Assembly (NCBI GenBank): GCA_041485125.1
Contig: JBGPIT010000042.1
Location: forward strand, 1-21,196
DNA: 21,196 bases
Reading direction: 5' to 3'
Source of the DNA: JBGPIT01 sp041485125
GTDB taxonomy: Bacteria; Desulfobacterota; Binatia; UTPRO1
Shown here: positions 7,476-14,147 of the stretch, one piece after another
How the letters are laid out: each line of letters begins with the position of its first letter
How positions within the stretch are numbered: position 1 is the first letter of the stretch
The notes under the pieces: model-generated
What the model saw: the letters and a program-made list of their open reading frames with translations, nothing else
Databases searched by the model: none
Told to the model about the DNA's origin: nothing
Position numbers and translations under genes: made by a program

Positions 7476-8846
7476 CTATTTGCCGATGCAGAATTCGGCA
7501 AACACCCGATCGAGGACGTCCTCGCTACTGATCTCGCCGGTGATCCCCGCCAATGCCGTCGCGGCAGCGTCGAGATCGCTGGCGATGAGCTCGGGCGGCG
7601 CATTCGCGGCGAGGGCCGCCTCCGCACGCTCGAGATCGTCGACGGCGCGCCTGGCCGCGTCGTGGTGCCGGGCCCGGTACATCGCGACCTCGGGCTCCGC
7701 TTCATCACCGCCGACGAGCAGGTTTGCGAGCGCACTACCGAGCTCATCGAGGCCGGATCGGGTGATGGCGCTCACCTCGACCACGCGCGCGTCCGGCAGC
7801 AGCCCCGCGAGCAAGGCCGGTGCGAACGTCGCCGGGAGATCGCTCTTGTTCAGGACCGCGATCGCCGGCCGAACGCGCGCGGCAGTCGCGACCATCGCGT
7901 CGTCGCCATCGAGGGGCCGCGAGTGATCGAAGACCGCGAGGACGACGGCAGCATCGTCAGTGGCGGCGAGCGAGCGGTCGACGCCGAGCCGTTCCACGGT
8001 GTCCGCGCTGTCGCGAATGCCGGCCGTATCGGCGAGGACGACCGGAATCCCGGCAATCGCCACCACCACCTCGACGACGTCGCGAGTCGTGCCGGGAATC
8101 GGCGTCACGATCGAGCGCTCGCGGCCTGCCAGTACGTTCAGCAAGCTCGACTTGCCGACGTTGGGCTTGCCGACCATGGCGACGCGGGCGCCCTGATAGC
8201 GCACGCGCGCTCGCTCGAAGGTCGCGATCAAGCGCGTAAGCTCGCTGCGCACGCGCCCGAGCTCGCCGGCGAGTCGGCCGTCGCCGATCTCGGGAAGCTC
8301 CTCGTCGGGAAAATCGATCGCGGCTTCGCAGAGCGCGCGGGCTTCGACGATGGCGCTCCGCAGAGTCTCGACGCGCGTAGAAAGCGCGCCCTCGAGCTGC
8401 GACCATGCCAAGCGCATGCCGGCGTCGCTTTGCGCGGCGATCAGATCGGCGATCGCCTCGGCTTGCGCGAGATCGATCCGGCCGTTCAGGAACGCCCGCT
8501 TGCTGAACTCGCCCGGCTCGGCGGCGCGGGCGCCACCCGTCAGCACGCTCTCGAGGATGCGCCGGCTCACGACTGAGCCGCCGTGGCATTGGATCTCGAC
8601 CACGTCCTCGCCGGTGAAGCTGTGCGGTCCGGGCATCGAGAAGACGAGCACCTGATCGAGCGTCGCTCCGCCGGGCGCGGCGAGCGCGCGCGCGACGTAC
8701 ACACGACGGGGCTCGACGAGCTGCGCGCCGGTGATCCGCGCACGCACGATCGTGAGCGCGTCGGGGCCACTCACGCGGATGATCGCCACTCCGCCCTGTC
8801 CCGGTGGCGTCGCGACCGCCGCGATCGTATCCGCGCGCGCGTTCAC
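7476..8846 (-). CDS. mnmE: tRNA modification GTPase MnmE
   Basis: MnmE (TrmE) is the potassium-dependent GTPase half of the U34 tRNA-modifying complex with MnmG; its N-terminal domain binds the folate one-carbon donor. The 456-residue protein has the N-terminal domain (1-about 120), a helical domain, and an inserted G domain with GKPNVGKS at 226-233, GTTRDV at 252-257, DTAGIR at 273-278 and NKSD at 333-336. It ends in the family C-terminal motif CIGK (C453). The start is GTG at 8846, overlapping the jag stop as GTGA, so translation is probably coupled. mnmG follows 17 bases downstream, keeping the two subunits of the complex together. Confidence 0.97.
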   Translation of the reverse strand: MNARADTIAAVATPPGQGGVAIIRVSGPDALTIVRARITGAQLVEPRRVYVARALAAPGGATLDQVLVFSMPGPHSFTGEDVVEIQCHGGSVVSRRILESVLTGGARAAEPGEFSKRAFLNGRIDLAQAEAIADLIAAQSDAGMRLAWSQLEGALSTRVETLRSAIVEARALCEAAIDFPDEELPEIGDGRLAGELGRVRSELTRLIATFERARVRYQGARVAMVGKPNVGKSSLLNVLAGRERSIVTPIPGTTRDVVEVVVAIAGIPVVLADTAGIRDSADTVERLGVDRSLAATDDAAVVLAVFDHSRPLDGDDAMVATAARVRPAIAVLNKSDLPATFAPALLAGLLPDARVVEVSAITRSGLDELGSALANLLVGGDEAEPEVAMYRARHHDAARRAVDDLERAEAALAANAPPELIASDLDAAATALAGITGEISSEDVLDRVFAEFCIGK

Positions 8847-9595
8847 CGCCTTGGCTTGCCTCCGCTGCGCCGCGCGCCGTCCGGTATGACAACGAGCTTG
8901 CGATAGAAACCCTGCCCGAGGCTCCGGATGCTGACCCCGGTCTCGCTACGAAGCGCGGCATGCAGTGCGTGCCGGTCGGTCGGGTTCATCGGGCTCAAGG
9001 TCACCGGCTTGCCTTTGCGCCGCGCCTTGTCGGCGACCCGCTGGGCGAGGTCCGCGAGGCTCGTAAGCCGTCGCTCGCGGTATCCGTCGGCGTCGAGCGT
9101 GTAGCGCGGGGCGTCCGGGCCGCCGCGGTCGCTGATGCGATTCATCAGGTACTCGAGCGCGTCGAGGACCTCGCCCTGCCGACCGACGATCCCGGCTGCG
9201 TCGCGACCGTTCACGACCAGCGTGCGCTCGCCGTTCGCGCTCACTCGTTGATCGACCATTACGCTGAAGCCCATGCGGCTCAAGAGCTCGGCGAGAACGG
9301 TCGCTGCGTCGTCGGCAGTGGCGGCGACGTCGTTCGCGCGCCGCTCTTCCTCCACCGGTTGCGGGCCATCGGCGGCGACCGTCGGCTCGTCGTCGAAGAC
9401 GGCCTCCTCGAGCCAGCGCAGGGGAGCCCGCATCGTCGCACGCACCCTCGCCGGACGGCTGCCGATGCCGAGAACGCCGCGCCGCACGTTCTCGAGAATC
9501 TCCACTTCGACCTGATCGCGCTCGGCTCCGAGGGCGCGCAACGCGCGGGCGATCGCCTCGTCGATGCTACTGCCTTCGGCTTCGACCGAGCGCAT
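8843..9595 (-). CDS. khpB: RNA-binding protein KhpB/Jag (Jag_N-KH-R3H)
   Basis: A cytoplasmic RNA-binding protein of the Jag/SpoIIIJ-associated family; in Gram-positives it works with KhpA and affects cell elongation and division. The role in Gram-negatives is poorly known. The 250-residue protein has a Jag_N domain (about 1-53, ending RRGVLGIGSRPARVRA) and a variable acidic linker (about 60-100). A KH domain follows with the GIVGRQG loop at 135-141, then an R3H domain with the signature Arg208 and His212 (RHALH), and a basic tail. Its position between yidC and mnmE is typical. The start ATG lies 12 bases after the yidC stop, and its stop overlaps the mnmE start. Confidence 0.94.
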   Translation of the reverse strand: MRSVEAEGSSIDEAIARALRALGAERDQVEVEILENVRRGVLGIGSRPARVRATMRAPLRWLEEAVFDDEPTVAADGPQPVEEERRANDVAATADDAATVLAELLSRMGFSVMVDQRVSANGERTLVVNGRDAAGIVGRQGEVLDALEYLMNRISDRGGPDAPRYTLDADGYRERRLTSLADLAQRVADKARRKGKPVTLSPMNPTDRHALHAALRSETGVSIRSLGQGFYRKLVVIPDGARRSGGKPRR

Positions 9596-9607
9596 CGCGG
9601 CTCCGGC

Positions 9608-11269
9608 TCACGCCGTGGCCCGGTTCGTCCGCCATTGCTGCGCGACCGTGAGCAGGTTGTTCACCAGCCAATAGAGCACCAGGCCCGACGGAAAGTTCAC
9701 GAACATCACCGTGAACATGACCGGCATCAGGACCATCATCATCCGCTGCTGCGTCGGGTCCATCCCAGACGACGGTGAGAGCCACTGCTGCAGGATCATG
9801 CTCGCGCCCATGAGGATCACCAGCAAGGGAATCGGAAATCCGAGCACCGAGAGATTGTTGCACGCGAGATCCCCGACGAGGCCGGGCCAGGGATAGCACT
9901 CGTGCGCCGAGAGGTCGCGGAGCCACAGCGCGAAGCCGGCGTGGCGCAGCTCGATCGACTGATTGAGCGCCTGATAGAGCCCGATGAACACCGGAAACTG
10001 CAGCAGCATCGGCAGGCAGCCACCGAGTGGGTTCACGCGGTGGCGGCGATAGAGCTCGATCATCTCCTTGTTGAGGCGCTCGCGGTCGTCCTTGAACTTC
10101 TCCCGCAGCTTCGCCATTTGCGGCTGCAGGCGCTGCATGTCGCGCATCGACTTCATGCTCTTGTTCGAAAGCGGGATGAACAGCACTTTGACGAGGATCG
10201 TCAGCAAGATGATGTCGATGCCGTAGTTGCCGGTGACGCGGTGGAAAAGCCTCAAGAGGCGCAGCAAAGGAACGGCGAGGAATGCGAACCAGCCAAAGTC
10301 GACCGCGCGCGCGAATTGGTGCCCGCTCGCCTCGAGGATCTGGACGTCCTTCGGGCCGACGTAGACGCTGAAGTCCGCCGACTGCGCGTCGGCCGGGACG
10401 TCGCTCGCGAGCAGCACTTGCACGCCGCCCTCGTCGGCGCTCACGACGGCGCGGGTCCGCGTCGGGTCGGCGGCAGCGATCGCAGCGAGGAAGTAGTGGT
10501 CGTTGTAGCCCGCCCATTCGACCGGCGGGTCGAAGCTCTTCGACTTCTCGGATTGCAAGGCCGCAATCGTCTCGTGGACGACCTTGTTGTTCACCAGCAG
10601 CACGGCACCGCGGTAGGCCGCTTGGCTGTCGCGCCCGCGCGTCACTGGCGGCAGCTGATGGCGCCAGCCGATCCCGATGCGTGTCGGTGGCGCGGTACCG
10701 CCACTGGTACGCACGCCGACATCAATCGGATACGCGTCGCCCTTGAAGACCAACGTCTTCTCGATCGTGACGCCCGAGGGGAGCGTCCCGGTCAGCACGA
10801 GACGGTCGTCGGCGTCGCCGGCGACTGACAGCTGTCGCACGCTCGGCGCGTACGTGACCGTCGTGTCGTCCTCACTCTTGCCGTTGGCCGACGTGACGCG
10901 GAGTCCGAGCGGACGCGCCGACGCAGGCGCGACCTCGATCATCTCGAGCGGCTCGCTTTCGCGTTCGACCGCGGTGCGGAAGTTCTTCAGTCGAAAGCTG
11001 ATGAGACGCCCGCCGACGGTCGAGACCCGTGCGCTGTACAGTCCGGTGTCGACGAGGATCTCCTCCCCGACGGTCGTGGGCGCGGTGGCGTCGGCAGGCT
11101 CGGGGGCCTCGCCGCCGGTGACCGCTGCCTCAGGGCGCGGGCTTGTCTCTGACGTCGCTGCGGGGGCTGTGCCCTCCGGCGGCGGGGGGTACAGGCGCCG
11201 GACACCCTCCTGATACGCGATCAGCACGATCAGGCAGAGAACGGCGGCGATTAACGCCCGGCGCTCCAT
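9608..11269 (-). CDS. yidC: Membrane protein insertase YidC
   Basis: YidC inserts and folds inner-membrane proteins alone or with SecYEG; F0 subunit c is a classical substrate. The 553-residue protein has the Gram-negative layout: a first membrane helix (about 5-25), a Pro/Ala-rich linker, a large periplasmic beta-sandwich domain (about 68-310), and the conserved C-terminal insertase core with four or five helices. Family landmarks are LLTILVKVLFIPLSNKSMKS (355-374), NPLGGCLPMLLQFP (413-426) and the FNFPSGL-like VNFPSGLVLYWLVNN. Odd point: between LRDLSAHE and the MGAS helix there is an extended loop (about 457-478) with two cysteines, C458 and C470. It lies 3 bases after yidD, in the usual rpmH-rnpA-yidD-yidC order. 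Confidence 0.96.
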   Translation of the reverse strand: MERRALIAAVLCLIVLIAYQEGVRRLYPPPPEGTAPAATSETSPRPEAAVTGGEAPEPADATAPTTVGEEILVDTGLYSARVSTVGGRLISFRLKNFRTAVERESEPLEMIEVAPASARPLGLRVTSANGKSEDDTTVTYAPSVRQLSVAGDADDRLVLTGTLPSGVTIEKTLVFKGDAYPIDVGVRTSGGTAPPTRIGIGWRHQLPPVTRGRDSQAAYRGAVLLVNNKVVHETIAALQSEKSKSFDPPVEWAGYNDHYFLAAIAAADPTRTRAVVSADEGGVQVLLASDVPADAQSADFSVYVGPKDVQILEASGHQFARAVDFGWFAFLAVPLLRLLRLFHRVTGNYGIDIILLTILVKVLFIPLSNKSMKSMRDMQRLQPQMAKLREKFKDDRERLNKEMIELYRRHRVNPLGGCLPMLLQFPVFIGLYQALNQSIELRHAGFALWLRDLSAHECYPWPGLVGDLACNNLSVLGFPIPLLVILMGASMILQQWLSPSSGMDPTQQRMMMVLMPVMFTVMFVNFPSGLVLYWLVNNLLTVAQQWRTNRATA

Positions 11270-11272
11270 GGG

Positions 11273-11518
11273 TCAGCGTGGTGCCGGAACGGGATCGATA
11301 CCGGCAGCGGCGTATGGATGGCATCGCAGCAGACGGCGCGCCGAGAGGACGACGCCGCGCCCGACGCCGTGGCGAGCGATCGCCTCGATCGCGTACGCCG
11401 AGCAGGTTGGCTCGAAGCGACAGCTTCGGGGAAACAACGGCGAGAGGGTGAGTCGATAGACGCGAAACGGGAGCACCACCGCTTCCCGCAGCGTACGGCG
11501 CGCTCGGCGCAACGTCAC
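11273..11518 (-). CDS. yidD: Membrane protein insertion efficiency factor YidD
   Basis: A small membrane-associated protein that assists membrane protein insertion, almost always encoded between rnpA and yidC. The 81-residue product shows an N-terminal amphipathic basic stretch, then the family motifs FPRSCRFEPTCSAYAIEAI (cysteines 33 and 39) and LRCHP (C66). The length matches the family (about 70-85). The start is GTG at 11518 and overlaps the rnpA stop as GTGA; yidC begins 3 bases after its stop, so translation of all three is likely coupled. Confidence 0.95.
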   Translation of the reverse strand: MTLRRARRTLREAVVLPFRVYRLTLSPLFPRSCRFEPTCSAYAIEAIARHGVGRGVVLSARRLLRCHPYAAAGIDPVPAPR

Positions 11519-11880
11519 GCTCGCCGTCGCGACCGGGCGAGCGGCGCGACCGCCTCCGCGAGCTCGTGCGCGACGGCGTCGAATGGGATCTCCGCCGCGC
11601 CTTGCTTCGCGATGACGATCAAGTCGTGATCCGCCACGAGGTGCTGCGGGTCGCGGCGGAATGCTTCGCGGACGCGTCGCTTGATGAGGTTGCGCACGAC
11701 AGCACCCCCGATCTTCCGGGTCACGGTGATGCCGAGACGGCTTCCGCCGCGCCCGGGCACGCAGACGACGGTGAAATGAGGCGCGTGTCGCCGCTGTCCG
11801 ACCCGCGACGACGCCAGGTATTCCCGGCGGCGACGCACACGCATCGCCTTCGGGAACTCCTCGCCCGAGGGCGACCTCAT
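11515..11880 (-). CDS. rnpA: Ribonuclease P protein component
   Basis: The basic protein cofactor of RNase P, which trims the 5' leader from precursor tRNAs together with the RnpB RNA. From the ATG at 11880 it has 121 residues. The N-terminus carries the family opening FPKAMRVRRRREYLAS, and the RNR signature RNLIKRRVREAFR lies at 63-75. The ATG overlaps the rpmH stop as ATGA, which decides the start: a longer upstream frame runs through rpmH in another frame and is not family-like. The RnpB RNA gene is not in this window. Confidence 0.96.
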   Translation of the reverse strand: MRSPSGEEFPKAMRVRRRREYLASSRVGQRRHAPHFTVVCVPGRGGSRLGITVTRKIGGAVVRNLIKRRVREAFRRDPQHLVADHDLIVIAKQGAAEIPFDAVAHELAEAVAPLARSRRRA

Positions 11881-12035
11881 TTCGGCTGCTTCGAGGGAAT
11901 CGAGACCGTCAGCCGCTTGCGGCCCTTCGCGCGACGTCGTTTCAGCACCTGGCGTCCGCCAGGCGTCGCCATGCGCGCGAGAAAGCCGTGCGTGCGCAGC
12001 TTTCGAATATTGCTGGGTTGGAACGTTCGCTTCAT
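11877..12035 (-). CDS. rpmH: Large ribosomal subunit protein bL34
   Basis: A very basic small protein of the 50S subunit. The minus strand from the ATG at 12035 gives 52 residues opening MKRTFQPSNIRKLRTHGFL. It continues with the diagnostic RMATPGGRQVLKRRRAKGRK and ends with an extra tail LTVSIPSKQPK. bL34 is usually 44-46 residues in many bacteria, so the tail adds about six to eight residues. The stop TGA overlaps the rnpA ATG. A perfect TTGACA lies about 37 bases upstream, with a poor -10. Confidence 0.98.
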   Translation of the reverse strand: MKRTFQPSNIRKLRTHGFLARMATPGGRQVLKRRRAKGRKRLTVSIPSKQPK

Positions 12036-12048
12036 CGCCGTGCACGCC

Positions 12049-12077
12049 TATCCATCACAGCGGGTCTGCGCTGTCAA
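12049..12077 (-). promoter_or_regulatory. Candidate rpmH promoter overlapping a hairpin
   Basis: On the minus strand a consensus -35 TTGACA (12072-12077) is followed after 17 bases by TGGATA (12049-12054), a weak -10. Overlapping this is a perfect 6-bp stem, ACAGCG/CGCTGT, with a 6-base loop (12057-12074), sitting just past the zinc-finger gene's stop codon. rpmH commonly has its own strong promoter, but the -10 match is poor. The hairpin has no T tract and could be a terminator-like or regulatory structure, or chance. Confidence 0.35.
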
Positions 12078-12085
12078 TTTCGGGG

Positions 12086-12307
12086 TCACGCGCCGGCGGC
12101 TGCCTGCGGCGCCGGCGTGGCCTTGCGTCCGTGCTCCTCGCACTTCGAGCCGATTGTCCGGGGCTTCCGACAGGCTTCGTGCGTGCAGATCTTGTAGCGG
12201 CCCTTGGGTAACGAGCCTCGTCGCCACGCTTTGTAGTGACCGGCGCAATAGCCCTTGCCGGTGACCGTCTTCTCACAACTCTCGTGCTTGCAGGTTCCCT
12301 TCGACAT
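12086..12307 (-). CDS. Small protein with two CX4CX9CX2H zinc-finger-like motifs (function unknown)
   Basis: A 73-residue basic protein whose specific function I do not recognise. It contains two copies of the same Cys/His pattern. The first is C6-x4-C11-x9-C21-x2-H24, inside CKHESC...GKGYCAGHYKAWRRG. The second is C41-x4-C46-x9-C56-x2-H59, inside CTHEAC...GSKCEEHGRK. The copies are exactly 35 residues apart, joined by a basic linker, and the tail is Ala/Pro-rich. Four ligands in each copy strongly suggest two structural zinc sites. The GYCxxHYxxWRRG segment resembles zinc-binding parts of some phage HNH-type proteins, so nucleic-acid binding is plausible but unproved. The ATG at 12307 has a good Shine-Dalgarno AAGGGG seven bases upstream; an in-frame ATG at 12331 is an alternative. 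It lies 32 bases after gpsA and 50 before rpmH. Confidence 0.82.
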   Translation of the reverse strand: MSKGTCKHESCEKTVTGKGYCAGHYKAWRRGSLPKGRYKICTHEACRKPRTIGSKCEEHGRKATPAPQAAAGA

Positions 12308-12339
12308 TCGCGATCCCCTTCTCTTCTCCATCGTCCGGA

Positions 12340-13371
12340 TCACTGGATCCGGGAAAACTCGGGTTTCAGTCCGCGCGTCATCAGCTCGCCGACGACCGTC
12401 CGCGGGTCTTTGCGCTCGTAGAGCAGCGCGTACATCTGCTCGGTGATCGGCATCTCGACGCCCACGCTCGCGGCGAGCGCGCGCACCGAGCGCGTGTTCT
12501 TCACTCCCTCCGCGACCATCTTCATGTCGGCGAGGATCGCGTCGAGGGACTCGCCGCGGCCGAGGCGAAGGCCGACCGCGCGGTTGCGGCTCAAGTCGCC
12601 GGTACAAGTCAGCACCAGATCGCCGAGTCCCGCAAGCCCGGAGAGCGTGATCGGGTTCGCACCGAGGCGCAGCGCGAGTCGGCCGGTCTCGGCGAGCCCA
12701 CGGGTGATCAGGGCGGCCCTGGTATTCGATCCGAACCCGAGGCCGTCGCTCACGCCGGCTGCCAGCGCGATCACGTTCTTCACCGCCCCGCCGATCTCGA
12801 CCCCCACCAGGTCTTCGGAGGAGTACACCCGAAAGGTGCTGGTATTGAACGCCTTCTGCGCCGCTTCGGCGACGGTGTGCGTTCTCGCCGCGATCGTGAC
12901 GGCGGTCGGCAGGCCGGCGGCGACCTCGCGCGCGAAGCTCGGCCCCGAGAGCGCGCAGATGCGCGACGCATGGCGTGGACCGAGGACGTCCCCGAGCACG
13001 CCTGCCATCGTCTTGAACGTCCGCTCTTCGACGCCCTTCGACGCGGTGACCACGTAGGGGTCGCCCGAGAGGTGGTGGGCCGCCTCGCTCATGACCTCGC
13101 GCACGACGTGCGAAGGGCTCACCGAGAGCACGATCTCCTTCCCTCGCACCGCCTCCGCCAGATCGCTCGTCGCGCCGAGCGAAGCGGGAAGCGCGAAGCC
13201 GGGGAGGTAAGCCGGGTTCTCGTGTCGCTCGCGGACGGCGCGCGCTACCTCGGGATTGTGCGCCCAGAGCGTGACGGCGTGGCCCGATTCGGCCAACATC
13301 TTGGCGAGCGCGGTTCCCCAGCTGCCCGCGCCGACGACTCCGATCGTGGCCACGGACGCGGGACTTCTCAC
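12340..13371 (-). CDS. gpsA: Glycerol-3-phosphate dehydrogenase [NAD(P)+]
   Basis: GpsA reduces dihydroxyacetone phosphate to sn-glycerol 3-phosphate, the backbone for phospholipid synthesis, in the cytoplasm. The 343-residue form begins at GTG 13371. The dinucleotide-binding loop VGAGSWGTALA is at about residues 13-23, followed by LSVSPSHVVREV, then the ALSGPSFAREVAAG motif. The substrate-domain signature GGAVKNVIALAAGVSDGLGF, with its catalytic lysine, and NTRAALITRGLAE come next. An in-frame GTG at 13353 (VATIGVVGAG) is an equally good start and closer to most family members; no Shine-Dalgarno decides it. Upstream is the divergent padR gene, sharing a 116-base control region; downstream is the zinc-finger-like gene. 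Confidence 0.95.
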   Translation of the reverse strand: MRSPASVATIGVVGAGSWGTALAKMLAESGHAVTLWAHNPEVARAVRERHENPAYLPGFALPASLGATSDLAEAVRGKEIVLSVSPSHVVREVMSEAAHHLSGDPYVVTASKGVEERTFKTMAGVLGDVLGPRHASRICALSGPSFAREVAAGLPTAVTIAARTHTVAEAAQKAFNTSTFRVYSSEDLVGVEIGGAVKNVIALAAGVSDGLGFGSNTRAALITRGLAETGRLALRLGANPITLSGLAGLGDLVLTCTGDLSRNRAVGLRLGRGESLDAILADMKMVAEGVKNTRSVRALAASVGVEMPITEQMYALLYERKDPRTVVGELMTRGLKPEFSRIQ

Positions 13372-13487
13372 ACCGAATGCGGCAGGGCAAGCACCGGTTC
13401 GCCAGGGAGCGTGCGTCGGTTCTGCTTGCGGCGTCTCGGCCGAATGTGGTTAGGAACGAACGCCGACCCCACGAGGACAATCCGCCT
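13372..13487. promoter_or_regulatory. Divergent gpsA/padR control region
   Basis: The 116 bases between the two divergent start codons must hold both promoters. The most visible internal structure is a direct repeat of ccgaatg(c/t)gg at 13373-13382 and 13440-13449 (one mismatch). I see no ATGT...ACAT palindrome of the kind many PadR proteins bind, and no strong -35/-10 pair. PadR-family proteins often repress their own divergent region, so an operator here is plausible but not shown. Confidence 0.35.
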
Positions 13488-14090
13488 GTGTCACTCAAGC
13501 ACGCGATCCTGAGCCTTCTCGCGCACGACCCGTTGAGTGGCTACGAGCTTATGAAGCTCTTCGACAGCTCGGTCGGGTATTTCTGGCACGCGACCCATCC
13601 GCAGATCTACAAGGAGCTCGCGCGCCTCGAGCTGGACGGACAGATCGTCCACCATGCCGTCGCGCAGCGCGGCCGGCCGACGAAGAAGGTCTACCGGCTG
13701 AGCGACAGCGGGCATGCCGATCTGCTCACCTGGCTGCGCGAGCCCGCCGGCGCGCAACGGTCGAAGGACGAGATGATGCTGAAGACCTTCTCGTCCGGCC
13801 TGCTTTCGAGTGACGAAGCGCTCCAGCTCGTTGCCGATCACCGCGTCGTGCACGAGCGGCGACTGCAGCAGTATCAGGAGCTCGAGCGTTTTCTCCGCAG
13901 CGGACCGATCACGACCAACCGCCTTCGCCTCGGTGCCTACCTGACCCTGCTGCGGGGCATCCTCTACGAGCGCGACTACATCGAGTGGTGTGATCAGGCG
14001 TCGGATCTCTTGCGGCAGGCGGGCGACGATGCGCCGGGCGCGGAGCCGCGCAGCAGCCCGCGGCAGGCCGCCCGGAAACCGCGCGAGTAG
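13488..14090 (+). CDS. PadR family transcriptional regulator
   Basis: A winged-helix DNA-binding repressor of the PadR/Vir-like group, usually responding to phenolics, drugs or stress. The chosen GTG at 13488 gives 200 residues opening VSLKHAILSLLAHDPLSGYE, the standard PadR start, with GAGG about 11 bases upstream. The frame is open further upstream but that part is not family-like. The N-terminal winged helix runs to about residue 87, with QIYKELARLELDGQIVHH and QRGRPTKKVYRLSDSGHADL. A helical C-terminal domain of the Vir_act_alpha_C type (about 95-180) carries the dimer contacts, and a basic, Pro-rich tail ends it. It is the only clear plus-strand gene in the window, convergent with gyrA and divergent from gpsA. 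Its target genes cannot be named from here. Confidence 0.92.
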   Translation: MSLKHAILSLLAHDPLSGYELMKLFDSSVGYFWHATHPQIYKELARLELDGQIVHHAVAQRGRPTKKVYRLSDSGHADLLTWLREPAGAQRSKDEMMLKTFSSGLLSSDEALQLVADHRVVHERRLQQYQELERFLRSGPITTNRLRLGAYLTLLRGILYERDYIEWCDQASDLLRQAGDDAPGAEPRSSPRQAARKPRE

Positions 14091-14095
14091 CGGCG

Positions 14096-14132
14096 CACCC
14101 GCGACGAGCAGCAGCGGGTGACCGACACCCGC
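14096..14132. terminator. Inverted repeats between convergent padR and gyrA
   Basis: The 57-base gap between the two stop codons contains CACCCGC (14096-14102), GCGGGTG (14114-14120) and CACCCGC (14126-14132). The central copy can pair with either flank, giving alternative 7-bp stems with loops of 11 or 5 bases. On either strand the 5-base-loop hairpin lies shortly after a stop codon (15 bases past gyrA). There is no T tract, so classical intrinsic termination is uncertain, but a bidirectional transcription block is a reasonable reading. Confidence 0.45.
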
Positions 14133-14147
14133 GCATGCGTCCACCGT

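Noticed and set aside
6061..7926. 621-codon plus-strand frame opposite mnmG and mnmE
   Set aside because: It spans two well-supported genes on the other strand and shows no family features.
8843..11269. Arg-rich alternative frames within yidC and jag
   Set aside because: These are frame-shifted readings of genes with clear domain matches in the chosen frames.
12308..13498. Long minus-strand frame running through gpsA in another frame into the zinc-finger gene
   Set aside because: Upstream of the zinc-finger ATG it is an Arg-rich shadow of gpsA; only the last 73 codons look like a real protein.
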